This document shows, in pieces, positions 8,526 through 18,623 of a stretch of 64,000 nucleotides of DNA (the stretch's first letter is position 1; the number at the start of each line of letters is the position of its first letter). Both the position numbers and the translations under genes were made by a program. Under the pieces are notes generated by a model. It was given only the letters and a program-made list of their open reading frames with translations. It did not search any database and was not told the DNA's origin. The DNA is taken from contig QCIR01000007.1 of assembly GCA_003216575.1 (NCBI GenBank), positions 1 to 64,000 on the forward strand. The letters are read 5' to 3'. Origin of the DNA: Prochlorococcus sp. AG-402-M23 (GTDB lineage: Bacteria; Cyanobacteriota; Cyanobacteriia; PCC-6307; Cyanobiaceae).

Positions 8526-11303
8526 TCAATTAGTTCTTTCAGTTGCCGGATTAATCACCTCATGATTGTTTTCTTTTGTTTGCTTAATATCTTGAGCCTC
8601 ACAAACTGGAAATCTATCCATTAGTTTTACCGCTGCTTTAGCATTATTCCTAAGTTGCCTACTCACAGCCTCGCAATAGGGAATCTGTGAAAGCAAATCA
8701 TTTGTTCTTCTTAGAATTCTTACAACATCTCCCTCATCTAGAGAAGTATTTGAAATTAAATCCGTCCAAGTACTTCCTCTTGTCCAGGCCTCTACTAAAC
8801 CCATTAATTCTGAACTCCATAGGATTGGGACTTCTATACCGAATCGTTCTTGAACTCTAAATAATTCTCTGCGTATGTTTGATAAATCATTAAAGGCTTC
8901 GTCTGCAACTGCACTTGGAATAAATCCAGTCCATAAATCAGGGCGATTAACTTCCGTCACAATTGACTGAATCACTCCAGCTAATTCTGTCGGAGTAAGT
9001 TCATCAAGATGTCCACTCATCAAAACCAAACCTAACCACAATTCATTTTCACCTCTTAAGGATCCAATACCTCTGCCAATCTCAGTGGGGGTTAAATCAT
9101 CCAAGCATCCGAAGTGGTCTAGTATTTTAATCAGTGATAAAAAAGTTTCCCAGTGACGATTAGACCTGTCATAAAGGTTCTCCTCACGTTCACGAATTTC
9201 AATATCTAGTTCATTCATTTTACGTCTATGCTTCTTTAATTTTTTCTTATCTCCCCATCGATGAGCTGGCTGAAGTAATAATTCATCATCTAGCGATTTA
9301 ACTAATTGAGCTTGAGACAAAACTTCACTGGCAAGATCATATTGAGCAGTTCTCATATTATTTTTCCTAGCTAAATTTGAAATTATTAAGGCTATTTCAT
9401 TACTTATCGTATCCCCATGATGTATTTCACCCAGTCTACTAATTTCAGGAGGGGTAATATTTGCTACGTCTAGGCATGCCAGGTCAGCATAAAGACTAAC
9501 CACCTCCTTACAAGAAATAAGTATCCAAATATTTTCATCTGTTAAGCATAATAATTGAGATAATCTATCTACTTTTTGTATTTTTTCAACAATTACAGCA
9601 GGTATAACTTTGCCTTTTAGCTGTGAAGTTTTTAGGCTGATGAGGGTTCCATTATTTGCAAATTCTAAGGCTAAGATCAATTCATTAGATAAAGTTTCAG
9701 CAGATTGTTTTTGAAGGATTTTTAATAGTCGTCTCTCTTCCCTTAAATGACTTTTTATTTTTTCATATCTTTCAAAATCTGACCATGGTATATCTTCTGA
9801 AAAGGTTTTATATTGATTAAACTCCTCTTTTAGTCTAGACAGGTCTTCTTCCTCTTCAACCAAATCTAAACTAGCGATAAATCTACTAAAGCTCCTTTCA
9901 ATCAATTCTTTTGATTTATCTAAGTCATAACGCTGTAATAAATTCAGAACCATCCCATAGCTAGGCGTGAATTGGCTAATCAGTGGGTCCGCTGGGCTGG
10001 TTGCCAATTGACCAGCTTCTCGAACTCCTTCAAATCGAGTTTGGACAGTAACTACATAACCTCTAGAATCAAGACCTCTTCTTCCTGCTCTACCAGCCAT
10101 TTGCAAAAATTCACTCCCCATTAATTGACGATGTCCATTATCTGATCTCTTCGACAAAGTAGATATAATAGTACTTCTTGCCGGCATGTTGATTCCTGCA
10201 GCTAATGTTTCAGTTGCAAAAACGACCTTTATCAATCCCTCTTGAAATAATTCCTCAATCAATTCCTTCCACGCAGGAAGAACCCCTGCATGATGAGAGG
10301 CGATTCCATTAAATAAAGCTCTAATATGTAGATCATCTCTGAGCCCTTCTGAATTCAATATGGAATATTTTTCAAATCGATCTTGAATTAAATTTCTTTC
10401 TTCTTGATTAACCAAGCAAATACTAGCAATTGTTTTCACAGCCTTGTCACAACCACGACGACTAAATATGAAATAAATAGCAGGCAACATATTTCTTTCA
10501 GCCAACTTCGATATCACAAAGCCCAATGAAGGGGATTCGGGTTGACTAGGCTTGGATAACCGTCCTCTCTTCTTGTGTGATTTTGTTGGACGCCAAATCT
10601 TACAGTTTGGATGCAATCCAGTTCCTTTATCATTGAGTAATGGATGAAGTCCTTTAGCACTACAAAAATTGAATTCAAGGGGAACTGGCCTTAAATCACT
10701 AGATATTAGATCTGTCGGTCCATGCACTTGCTCAATCCAATCAGTTAATTGACCAGCATTGGCAACTGTTGCTGATAAAGCAACGAACTGAACGGATTTA
10801 GGACAATGAATAATTGATTCTTCCCACACCGTCCCTCTATGAGCATCATTCATGTAATGACATTCATCAAGGACAACAGTTTCTATATCAAGTAGAGGGT
10901 CATCATTTCTATCTGCTGCTGCATAAAGCATATTTCTAAAAATTTCAGTAGTCATAACAAGAATCGAAGCCTCTCTATTCAGGCTTAAATCACCTGTTAA
11001 AAGGCCCACATTGCTTGAACCAAATTGATGCCTAAAGTCTCTTAACTTTTGATTAGATAAAGCTTTTAAAGGCGTTGTATAAAATACCTTGTTGCCATGA
11101 GAAATCGCTCTATAAATAGCATACTCTCCTATCAATGTTTTTCCTGATCCTGTAGGGGCGCTGACAACCACAGAATGACCTTGATTGAGTGAATCAATTG
11201 CTTTAAGTTGAAACTCATCCAATGCAAAAGGAAAAATTTGCTTTGGATTTAAATTGTTTTGGAGGATTTCGTTCCCAGACGTATCTCTTTCTAATGAAGT
11301 CAT
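8526..11303 (-). CDS. Ski2-like DExH-box RNA helicase
   Basis: A 925-residue superfamily 2 helicase related to Ski2/Mtr4, which in cyanobacteria and plastids is presumed to act in RNA maturation or decay. N-terminal motifs: APTGSGKTLIGEY (Walker A, near residue 50), DECHYMND (motif II), LSATVANAGQ (motif III). The second RecA domain has HHAGVLPAWK and QMAGRAGRRGLD (motif VI). The C-terminal third looks like the DSHCT helical domain typical of Ski2/Mtr4 (WLGLVLMSGHLDELTPTELA). It is convergent with fumC and divergent from bioF. Confidence 0.92.
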   Translation of the reverse strand: MTSLERDTSGNEILQNNLNPKQIFPFALDEFQLKAIDSLNQGHSVVVSAPTGSGKTLIGEYAIYRAISHGNKVFYTTPLKALSNQKLRDFRHQFGSSNVGLLTGDLSLNREASILVMTTEIFRNMLYAAADRNDDPLLDIETVVLDECHYMNDAHRGTVWEESIIHCPKSVQFVALSATVANAGQLTDWIEQVHGPTDLISSDLRPVPLEFNFCSAKGLHPLLNDKGTGLHPNCKIWRPTKSHKKRGRLSKPSQPESPSLGFVISKLAERNMLPAIYFIFSRRGCDKAVKTIASICLVNQEERNLIQDRFEKYSILNSEGLRDDLHIRALFNGIASHHAGVLPAWKELIEELFQEGLIKVVFATETLAAGINMPARSTIISTLSKRSDNGHRQLMGSEFLQMAGRAGRRGLDSRGYVVTVQTRFEGVREAGQLATSPADPLISQFTPSYGMVLNLLQRYDLDKSKELIERSFSRFIASLDLVEEEEDLSRLKEEFNQYKTFSEDIPWSDFERYEKIKSHLREERRLLKILQKQSAETLSNELILALEFANNGTLISLKTSQLKGKVIPAVIVEKIQKVDRLSQLLCLTDENIWILISCKEVVSLYADLACLDVANITPPEISRLGEIHHGDTISNEIALIISNLARKNNMRTAQYDLASEVLSQAQLVKSLDDELLLQPAHRWGDKKKLKKHRRKMNELDIEIREREENLYDRSNRHWETFLSLIKILDHFGCLDDLTPTEIGRGIGSLRGENELWLGLVLMSGHLDELTPTELAGVIQSIVTEVNRPDLWTGFIPSAVADEAFNDLSNIRRELFRVQERFGIEVPILWSSELMGLVEAWTRGSTWTDLISNTSLDEGDVVRILRRTNDLLSQIPYCEAVSRQLRNNAKAAVKLMDRFPVCEAQDIKQTKENNHEVINPATERTN

Positions 11304-11431
11304 TACTAAATCCTAGGGGAATATTCTATGACCACATGATTTTTGACGTGGATACATAATAAAATCAAGAAACTAAAGAAAAAATGTTAAGCCAGCAGTC
11401 AAATCTTTAACCACAGAACACAAAAACCAAT

Positions 11432-12574
11432 ATGCCTGAAATCCCTCACTCTAGAATTCGTAAACTAAGGACTTGGATCCCAGGGGAAAGACCATCAGAA
11501 TTGATTGGTGTAGATGAAAATAAAAATCAAATCACGTTAATTGACCTAGCAAGTAATGACTATCTAGACCTGGCAAGACATCCATCATTAATTGAGGCCG
11601 CAAGACAAATATTAGAAACTGATGGTGTTGGTTCTGGAGGATCAAGATTTATTACTGGTAGTAGAAATATTCATCAAAAACTTGAAACGAAGCTTGCTGA
11701 ATGGCTTGATCGTGAGATTGTCCTGCTTTACCCGAGTGGTTTCCAGGCTAACCTGGCTGCGGTTTTAGCACTAACTGATCGTCATACTCCTGTTATTTGT
11801 GATCGTCTGATACATCATTCTCTGCTTGTCGGAGTCAAAGCGAGTGGAGCAAAGCTCATTAGATTCAAGCACAACAATTTATCTGAACTAGAAACACTTT
11901 TAAAAAAATCTAGACAAAGCAATCCTAACAAGCAACCTTTAGTAATTACTGAAAGCCTTTTTAGCATGGAGGGGACAACAGCTCCCATCAAAGAAATTTC
12001 AAAACTATGCATTAAGTATGATTCAAAGTTATTGATAGACGAAGCTCATGCTTTTGGCGTCATGGGTCCAGAAGGAAGAGGTGAGTCATTTGGACTCAAA
12101 GAACCAATTTCAATGATCAGTGGGACTTTTGGTAAAGCATTTGGCAGTGGGGGAGCTTTTCTAGCAACTGACAAGATCACAGGAGAAAATCTAATACAAA
12201 ACTGTGGAGCATTTCGCTATACAACTGCATTAGCTCCTCCACTCTGTGCAAGTGCTTTAGCCGCGTTAAATCTAATTAAAAGTAATCCTAGCTGGGGTAG
12301 GGAACTGAAAGTGAAGTCAATAGACTTAAGGAACAGATTGTCTCAAATTGGGTGGCAACGACCTGTTGGAGGAGGTCCAATAATCTCCATCATTCTAGGT
12401 TCAGACGAATTAGCCATGGATTATCAAAAGGAACTTGAGGCACAAGGACTTCTAACTGTTGCGATCCGTCCACCAACGGTCCCTGAAGGTAAATCGAGAC
12501 TCAGGTTAGTAATCAGGCGAAATACGCCGGTTCAAGCCTTCGAAAGACTTATAGAAGTTCTTAAAAACAAATGA
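11432..12574 (+). CDS. bioF: 8-amino-7-oxononanoate synthase
   Basis: PLP-dependent condensation of pimeloyl-ACP with alanine, the first step of the biotin bicyclic ring pathway. The 380-residue protein is of the alpha-oxoamine synthase family. It shows LIDEAHAFGVMGPEGRG, with the PLP-contacting Asp and His, and SGTFGKAFGSGG with the Schiff-base lysine. First gene of a five-gene biotin operon; its stop codon overlaps the next start (ATGA). Confidence 0.96.
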   Translation: MPEIPHSRIRKLRTWIPGERPSELIGVDENKNQITLIDLASNDYLDLARHPSLIEAARQILETDGVGSGGSRFITGSRNIHQKLETKLAEWLDREIVLLYPSGFQANLAAVLALTDRHTPVICDRLIHHSLLVGVKASGAKLIRFKHNNLSELETLLKKSRQSNPNKQPLVITESLFSMEGTTAPIKEISKLCIKYDSKLLIDEAHAFGVMGPEGRGESFGLKEPISMISGTFGKAFGSGGAFLATDKITGENLIQNCGAFRYTTALAPPLCASALAALNLIKSNPSWGRELKVKSIDLRNRLSQIGWQRPVGGGPIISIILGSDELAMDYQKELEAQGLLTVAIRPPTVPEGKSRLRLVIRRNTPVQAFERLIEVLKNK

Positions 12575-13308
12575 AAGAAATAATTGCTATGCATGGCTGG
12601 GCTGGTGATAGTCGTCAATGGGCAAATTGGGAAAAGATATTTAAAAATTGCGATTGGGAATGGCAAACTTTTGAACGCGGATATAAAGATATCACTCCTA
12701 ACTTACCCAAATGGAATCACAACTCAAATCAAGTCGCGCTTAAAAGAGTTGCCATATGTCACTCTCTTGGTTCACATTTGATAGACAAAGAAGTTTTGCA
12801 CTCAGCCACTCATGTAGTATTAATCAATAGCTTTAGTCGTTTTATTCCGAGTAACAAAGAGAATCGCCCTATAAAACTGGCCCTGAATAGGATGATGAAT
12901 AGGATTAATACGCCTAATGAAGCAGAAATGTTAAGAAAATTTCATATAAAAGCATATAAACCAAATCACATAGATGTTAAGCCATCCGAATCAAATCCCC
13001 TTCACGTATCAGATTCAGGAAGGTTGAGACTAAAAAATGATTTAAAACTTCTTATGAATTCTAATTCTCTACCAACTGGCTTAAACGATTCTGCCAAAGT
13101 ACTTATTGTTAACAGCGAACAAGACTATATTTTAGCTAATCAAACAAAAGAAAAGCTAGTTGAAGATTTAATAAACCACTTAGAGGCCATACCTAAAATA
13201 ATCAACCTCCAAGACGAGGGGCATTCCATCACAAAAATTAAAACTATCAAAAAAGTCAAACACTGGCTAGAATTTGATCATGCAAAAAACATGGTCCAGC
13301 CAAGTTAA
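12571..13308 (+). CDS. bioK: Probable pimeloyl-ACP methyl ester esterase, BioK type
   Basis: An alpha/beta-hydrolase-like protein of 245 residues lying exactly where a BioH-equivalent is needed, between bioF and bioC. Visible motifs: MHGWAGDSRQW at the N-terminus (oxyanion region), ICHSLGSH near residue 66 (nucleophile elbow with Ser), and QDEGHSITK near the C-terminus (catalytic His). Established work describes BioK as the cyanobacterial non-homologous esterase that demethylates pimeloyl-ACP methyl ester; assigning this gene to it is by position and these motifs, not by alignment. It overlaps bioC by 29-35 bases. Confidence 0.8.
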   Translation: MKEIIAMHGWAGDSRQWANWEKIFKNCDWEWQTFERGYKDITPNLPKWNHNSNQVALKRVAICHSLGSHLIDKEVLHSATHVVLINSFSRFIPSNKENRPIKLALNRMMNRINTPNEAEMLRKFHIKAYKPNHIDVKPSESNPLHVSDSGRLRLKNDLKLLMNSNSLPTGLNDSAKVLIVNSEQDYILANQTKEKLVEDLINHLEAIPKIINLQDEGHSITKIKTIKKVKHWLEFDHAKNMVQPS

Positions 13309-14035
13309 TAAAAACTTTGACGAAGCTGCATTAAGTTATAACGAATCAGCCTCAATTCAAAAAAGTACTGCTTTAAAACTTGCAAAAATATGTTCTCATC
13401 ATTCAATTAAACATGGACTATGGGTCGACCTTGGTTCTGGCACTGGACTACTTGCTAAATCATTAGAAGATCTACATCCAAACCAATATGTAGTGAGATT
13501 GGATAATTCTAAAAAGATGATTGATCAACATTCAGAAAAGAGTTTTAAACAACTTTGGGATTTAAATAACGGGTTACCTAAATGGTCTGAAAAACCAAAT
13601 TTATTAGCTTCAAGTTTTGTTTTACATTGGCTTGATAATCCACAAAAGGAACTTAAGGAATGGTTGAATTCTATAAGCTTAGATGGATGGATTGCTTTAG
13701 CAATCCCAATCAAGGGAAGTTTTCCAGAATGGTATGAAGCTGCAGAAAAGGCAAATTTAACATGTACAGCTCTTGATTTACCTTCATACGACTCACTAAT
13801 AAGAGTCGTTCCGAAACAAAGTATTTTATATAATAAAATTGAAGTTATTAAACAAACAGCGAAGAAGGCGACTTCTTTATTAAAACCGATGATCAAGGTC
13901 GGAGCACAAAGTAGCCAGAAGGAAAAATTAAGTGTTTCAGATTGGCGACAGCTATTGTCTTTTTGGCCAATTGCAAACAAGGATAAACAAGTAAGCCTTA
14001 GTTGGTCAATTCAGTTTTTATTAATAAAGCGATGA
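13274..14035 (+). CDS. bioC: Malonyl-ACP O-methyltransferase BioC
   Basis: SAM-dependent methylation of malonyl-ACP, which disguises the carboxylate so the fatty acid cycle can build pimelate. The 253-residue protein has the N-terminal family signature VNKNFDEAALSYNESASIQK and the SAM-binding glycine loop WVDLGSGTGLLA near residue 53. A second ATG at 13280 (MQKTWSSQ) is the likelier start. The gene overlaps the end of bioK and its stop overlaps the bioD start as ATGA, consistent with translational coupling. Confidence 0.92.
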   Translation: MIMQKTWSSQVNKNFDEAALSYNESASIQKSTALKLAKICSHHSIKHGLWVDLGSGTGLLAKSLEDLHPNQYVVRLDNSKKMIDQHSEKSFKQLWDLNNGLPKWSEKPNLLASSFVLHWLDNPQKELKEWLNSISLDGWIALAIPIKGSFPEWYEAAEKANLTCTALDLPSYDSLIRVVPKQSILYNKIEVIKQTAKKATSLLKPMIKVGAQSSQKEKLSVSDWRQLLSFWPIANKDKQVSLSWSIQFLLIKR

Positions 14036-14682
14036 GTACTTTCTCAAAAAGAATTATTATTTGTGGTACAGATACAGATGTAGGGAAAACGATAGTTAGT
14101 AGTTTTTTCGTCCAAGGTTTGAAAGGAATCTACTGGAAACCCATTCAAAGTGGAACAGAGGAATGTACAGATACCAAAACTGTTTGCAATCTCTTAAATC
14201 TTGAACCTAACCGCTATCTTCCTGAAAGATATAAATTCAAGGCTCCTGTCTCTCCACATTGGGCTGCCGAACAAGAGTCTGATTTTATTGAACCAACCAA
14301 TTTAAAATTACCTGACTTAGATGAATTAATAATCATCGAGACTGCAGGTGGTTTAATGGTTCCTTTAAATCGAGATTGGCTACAAATAGACCAATTAAAG
14401 GTTTGGGGATCTCCAATAATTCTTGTAGCCAGGACCGGTCTTGGCACTCTCAATCACACCTTATTAAGTCTAGAAGCCTTGAAACATAGAAATTTAGATG
14501 TATTAGGAATAGTATTAAATGGCCCTCCACACAAAGACAATCCAAAGACTCTAGAGCAATTTGGAGATACTAAAATTCTTGCAAGGCTTCCTATCTTTGA
14601 CAAAGTCAACGCAAAAGTACTTTCACAAGAATGGAATAAACAACAATTAAATCAAAAGCTTAAAAAATACATTCGAAATTAA
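14032..14682 (+). CDS. bioD: Dethiobiotin synthetase
   Basis: ATP-dependent carboxylation and ring closure of 7,8-diaminononanoate to dethiobiotin. From ATG 14032 the protein has 216 residues; the track's earlier start would lie in bioC. The N-terminal ICGTDTDVGKT is the P-loop signature, WKPIQSGTE the substrate lysine motif, and IIETAGGLMVPL the second nucleotide/substrate motif (family consensus EGAGG, here ETAGG). The start ATG overlaps the bioC TGA. Confidence 0.95.
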   Translation: MSTFSKRIIICGTDTDVGKTIVSSFFVQGLKGIYWKPIQSGTEECTDTKTVCNLLNLEPNRYLPERYKFKAPVSPHWAAEQESDFIEPTNLKLPDLDELIIIETAGGLMVPLNRDWLQIDQLKVWGSPIILVARTGLGTLNHTLLSLEALKHRNLDVLGIVLNGPPHKDNPKTLEQFGDTKILARLPIFDKVNAKVLSQEWNKQQLNQKLKKYIRN

Positions 14683-14733
14683 AATTTTATTTTTTTCTTA
14701 ATCAAAAGATTATTTTGACTTCAATCAAGTTAA

Positions 14734-16059
14734 ATGAAAGAAGAGGAAAAACTAAATTTGATGAATGAGAAAGAAACTTCAAATCAAACTATTCAGAATC
14801 CTCATATATGGCCACCATTCACACAACTTACATCCTCTAAGCCTCAATTATTAATTGAAAAAGCCAAAGGAGCCCTTTTACTTCCTAAAGACAGAGATCC
14901 AATAATCGATGGAATAAGTAGCTGGTGGGTCACTCTTCATGGTCATGCAAATGAATATATTGCTAAGGCTATCGCAACTCAAGCAGAGCAATTAGAACAA
15001 ATTATCTTTGCAGATTTTACTCATCCTCAAGCTGAGCTATTAGCTAATCGACTTAGTAAATTAACAGGTCTACACAAGTTATTCTTTTCAGACAATGGCT
15101 CTACAGCAGTAGAAGTAGCTTTAAAAATGGCTCGTCAATGGTGGAAAAACAAAGGTGACAATAGATCTCAAATCATCGCATTCGATGGTGCTTACCATGG
15201 AGATACATTTGGGGCAATGGCAGTAGGCGAACGCAATATATTTAGCGAGCCTTTTGAGCAAATGCTATTTCCTGTAAGTAGAGTCTCTTGGCCTGAGACA
15301 TGGTGGGGAGATGAAGATTTTGAGAAACGAGAAAATGAGGCTTTAGAAACTCTTGATCGCCTCTTAAAGACACCAACTATTGCAGTAATTCTTGAGCCAT
15401 TAGTGCAAGGAGCTGGAGGGATGCGAATGGTCCGTCCAGAATTTTTAATAGAAGTCGAAAAAAAAATTCGCCAGGCTAATTCTTTATTGATTACAGATGA
15501 AGTATTAACTGGCTTTGGAAGGTGTGGAAAATTATTTGCTTTCCAAAGAGCTGGATTAAAGCCAGACCTGATATCACTCTCGAAAGGATTAACCGGTGGA
15601 TTCCTTCCAATGGGAGTTACCATGTCCAGCAAAAAAATTTCAGAAGGCTTTCTTGGGGAAGATCCCAAGCAAACATTCTGGCACGGTCATAGTTTTACAG
15701 CTAACCCCTTAGGCTGCGCAGCTGCTAATGCCAGCTTAGATCTTTTAGAAAAATTCCCTCATAAATATTTAAATTTCGAGTCGCGTCATCTACCTCATCT
15801 ACAAAAAATAGTTAAAGATCCAAGAATTGAATGTCCAAGAATTACAGGAACAATTGCTGCTTTTAATATTAAAGTTCAAGGTAAAAAAGGGTATTTAAAT
15901 TCAGTTGGGAAAATTTTGAAGGCAACTGCATTAAAGGTTGGTGTTTTTATTAGGCCATTAGGAGATGTAGTATATCTAATGCCACCACTATGTATCACAG
16001 ATGAAGAATTAGAGAAGTGCTATTTAGGAATCCAAGAAGGCTTAAATTCTCTGTACTAG
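14734..16059 (+). CDS. bioA: Adenosylmethionine-8-amino-7-oxononanoate aminotransferase
   Basis: PLP enzyme transferring an amino group to KAPA to form DAPA. The 441-residue protein starts after a short Asn/Glu-rich tail with HIWPPFTQL, the BioA signature that recognises the substrate. Others are SSWWVTLHGHAN, GAYHGDTFGAMAVG, ITDEVLTGFGRCG (Asp for the PLP ring nitrogen) and SLSKGLTGGFLPMG (Schiff-base Lys). It closes the biotin operon 51 bases after bioD. BioB is not in the window. Confidence 0.96.
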   Translation: MKEEEKLNLMNEKETSNQTIQNPHIWPPFTQLTSSKPQLLIEKAKGALLLPKDRDPIIDGISSWWVTLHGHANEYIAKAIATQAEQLEQIIFADFTHPQAELLANRLSKLTGLHKLFFSDNGSTAVEVALKMARQWWKNKGDNRSQIIAFDGAYHGDTFGAMAVGERNIFSEPFEQMLFPVSRVSWPETWWGDEDFEKRENEALETLDRLLKTPTIAVILEPLVQGAGGMRMVRPEFLIEVEKKIRQANSLLITDEVLTGFGRCGKLFAFQRAGLKPDLISLSKGLTGGFLPMGVTMSSKKISEGFLGEDPKQTFWHGHSFTANPLGCAAANASLDLLEKFPHKYLNFESRHLPHLQKIVKDPRIECPRITGTIAAFNIKVQGKKGYLNSVGKILKATALKVGVFIRPLGDVVYLMPPLCITDEELEKCYLGIQEGLNSLY

Positions 16060-16118
16060 CATTTTTTCTTATAAAGATTCTAAGCACTTAGCTATCTAAT
16101 TATTCCTAAAAATTCATA

Positions 16119-16559
16119 TTAAATTAACCAACTTGGAGTAAAATCTATTTTTCCACCTCTTAAAAAAGCAACAAACACTCCTAAAGCCAAGCTCAAGAAA
16201 ATAGAAATAATTAAAAGAAGAAGTGAAAACAATTCTCCACCTGAGAATGGTCGCCTTACCCCTATAGATTTAGAAAATTGTACAGGTTTTATATTTGTTA
16301 AATAAAGTTCTTTTTTCTGACTTATAAGATTATTTTCTTTCTCTATTAGCAAGTCATAGTTGGCCCTTAGGACAGGATCACTTAATAGATCATAAGCCTC
16401 ACAAACATTTTGAAATTGCCTTGTCGCTTCTTCTCTTGGCAAAGATGTCGTATCCGGATGAAGTCGCTTACTTAATTGACGGAAAGCTTTTCTGAGCTCT
16501 GCGTTATTAGCAGAGGGAGAAACTCCAAGCAGTTCGTAACAATTAGAGGAAGGAGTCAA
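16119..16559 (-). CDS. J-domain membrane-anchored protein
   Basis: A 146-residue DnaJ-like cochaperone. The J domain occupies residues 6-66 (NCYELLGVSPSANNAELRKA) with the essential HPD in RLHPDTTS, so it should stimulate a DnaK ATPase. A basic linker (RRPFSGGELF) is followed by a single hydrophobic helix near residues 108-130, giving a C-terminal membrane anchor. There is no Gly/Phe or zinc-finger region, so this is a type III J protein. The start is TTG. It is convergent with bioA and divergent from rsmG. Confidence 0.85.
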   Translation of the reverse strand: MTPSSNCYELLGVSPSANNAELRKAFRQLSKRLHPDTTSLPREEATRQFQNVCEAYDLLSDPVLRANYDLLIEKENNLISQKKELYLTNIKPVQFSKSIGVRRPFSGGELFSLLLLIISIFLSLALGVFVAFLRGGKIDFTPSWLI

Positions 16560-16637
16560 CTAAAGAAAATATGATCTAATAATAAATAGATTTTATCTAA
16601 ATATATCAGAACTGACTATTTCAAAAAACAATTAAAA

Positions 16638-17384
16638 ATGTCTACTAATAAAAACGACAAAGAATTAAATCATCTCACTATATGGAATGAGCTTGAATGG
16701 GTGCCCAGTGAAAAACAATTAGCTCAATTCGTCCATTTGCAAGAGTTGCTTAAAGAATGGAATAAGAAGAGCAACCTGACTCGTTTAGTCGATGGAGATG
16801 ATTTCTGGACTTCACAAGTATGTGATAGTTTGTTGCCACTGCATGAAGAACTTCAATGCCCAGAACTTTCTCATAAATATATTGATATTGGTTCTGGCTG
16901 TGGATTTCCTGGCATTGCCATAGCTATAGCAATGCCAAATTCAAATATTACTCTTTTAGATTCTTCAAATAAAAAAACGGCTTTTCTAAAAGAAGTATCT
17001 AAAGAAATTGGATTGAATTCTCGTATAACAGTCGTAACTGAACGAGCTGAGACAGCAGGAAAGGATCCAATCCTTAGAAGTAATTTCGACTATGCCATTG
17101 CAAGAGCAGTTGCTTCTGCAACTGTTGTAGCAGAATATCTCGTGCCTTTTTTAAATTCGACAGGTCAAGCACTCATATACAAAGGTGGATGGAGTGAAAC
17201 AGATCAAAAAATACTTAAGAAAGCTTTAATTGAACTGAATGCAAAGATCAAACGAACACATACATTCGCACTCCCTAACAATCGCGGTATAAGGAATATT
17301 ATTAGGATTAGTTCTATTAATAAATGTCCGAATCAATATCCAAGATCAATTGGTAAACCTAAAAAACAGCCTTTAGGTTTCTAA
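16638..17384 (+). CDS. rsmG: 16S rRNA (guanine-N7) methyltransferase RsmG
   Basis: Methylates G527 of 16S rRNA with SAM. The 248-residue protein has the N-terminal LLKEWNKKSNLTRLVDGDDF, the SAM loop YIDIGSGCGFPGIAIAI near residue 84, LLDSSNKKTAFLKEV and AIARAVASATVV, all characteristic of RsmG/GidB. The last four bases overlap the convergent aldo/keto reductase gene. Confidence 0.95.
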   Translation: MSTNKNDKELNHLTIWNELEWVPSEKQLAQFVHLQELLKEWNKKSNLTRLVDGDDFWTSQVCDSLLPLHEELQCPELSHKYIDIGSGCGFPGIAIAIAMPNSNITLLDSSNKKTAFLKEVSKEIGLNSRITVVTERAETAGKDPILRSNFDYAIARAVASATVVAEYLVPFLNSTGQALIYKGGWSETDQKILKKALIELNAKIKRTHTFALPNNRGIRNIIRISSINKCPNQYPRSIGKPKKQPLGF

Positions 17385-18607
17385 ATTCCCCATAATCGAT
17401 CTCTTCTTTCTCCCCCCAATTGATCTTTCAATTTTCTAAGTACAAAAAGTATTTCAGAGCTCCACGGACTATTAATCAAAACTTCTTTCAAATCATCCTC
17501 GCTCACTTCACAATCCAAGCAATCTGCGTTTGAGCCTGGGAACCAATGCCCTCCTCTCCCTAAAAGAGCATAACGATCTTTAGCGAAGCTCTCCATATCC
17601 CAAGCCTCTAATAAATTATTTAACCATAACAAAATAGGTATATTTATTTCTCCTGGTGTTTGGTCCCAAGTCGGTAACCCAATTTTCCAAGTAGTCAACC
17701 ATAATTCTCCAAGCGACTTATATGAAGCATTAACTAGTCGTTTATCTATAGTATTAATTAACCCATGCATGATATCCATTTTAGAAATTGCACTTAAATG
17801 GATATCAAGATCTGCAGGCTTTGATGCTCCAACACTCAATGTATGAATTCTTTTATCCCTCAAGCAAAACAGATCATTAAATTCTATTGGATGCAAAGGA
17901 CTACATAACTCTAAAAGTTTCAATGATGGCGTATGTAAATGACCTCCCTTATCAGTAGGACTGATAATGAAAACCCCCATATCATTTGCATTTGCGGCTT
18001 CTAAAGCTCTTTCGTTTTCCTGACGAATAAAATACCAATGCAAATTAACATAATCAAAAAGCCCTGTTTCTATTGTTTTAATTATAAGGTCAACATTTGC
18101 ATGAGTTGAGAAGCCAATATGATCAATAAGACCATCTTTTCTCCAACGACGAACAATCTCTAAACATCCATTAGGTCGAATAGTCATATCTAAGTGCTCT
18201 GGAAGATTGATACCATGAATGGCTAACAAATCAATTTTTTGGGCACCTAATCGACTCATACTCAACTCAAGTTCTTGCTCAAATATCGAAGGATCATTAT
18301 TTGGTGGGATTTTCGTTTGCAAAATTCTTTTTGGGTCATCGATTTGACCGAAGGCCCAGCCTATCTGGCGTTCTGATGTTCCATAATGACGAGCAGTTTC
18401 TATATGATGCATACCTTTTTGAGCAGCATGCTTAATAGTTTTTCGCAAGATGTCTTGTTGTTGATTATTAATCTCTTTAGGATCTAAATCCTTCCAGCTT
18501 TGTTGAAAGCGCATCCCTCCAAGAGATAAGACTGGCATCTGAATCTCTGTTCGACCAAATCTTCTGGTGGGTATTGAATTATTTTTGATATCTTTATTTC
18601 TTGTCAC
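17381..18607 (-). CDS. Aldo/keto reductase-like oxidoreductase
   Basis: A 408-residue member of the aldo/keto reductase superfamily with an unusually long C-terminal helical extension. The barrel shows RRFGRTEIQMPVLSLGGMRF at the N-terminus, HIETARHYGTSERQIGWAF with the catalytic Tyr, and IDLLAIHGINLPEHLD; many AKRs have His at the last position. The C-terminal tail has only DCLDC, not the full set of cysteines for an iron-sulfur cluster seen in related ferredoxin-fused AKRs. A separate ferredoxin gene lies 16 bases upstream, so the pair may work together. Substrate unknown. Confidence 0.85.
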   Translation of the reverse strand: MTRNKDIKNNSIPTRRFGRTEIQMPVLSLGGMRFQQSWKDLDPKEINNQQQDILRKTIKHAAQKGMHHIETARHYGTSERQIGWAFGQIDDPKRILQTKIPPNNDPSIFEQELELSMSRLGAQKIDLLAIHGINLPEHLDMTIRPNGCLEIVRRWRKDGLIDHIGFSTHANVDLIIKTIETGLFDYVNLHWYFIRQENERALEAANANDMGVFIISPTDKGGHLHTPSLKLLELCSPLHPIEFNDLFCLRDKRIHTLSVGASKPADLDIHLSAISKMDIMHGLINTIDKRLVNASYKSLGELWLTTWKIGLPTWDQTPGEINIPILLWLNNLLEAWDMESFAKDRYALLGRGGHWFPGSNADCLDCEVSEDDLKEVLINSPWSSEILFVLRKLKDQLGGERRDRLWGI

Positions 18608-18623
18608 TTATATTATTTAAAAA

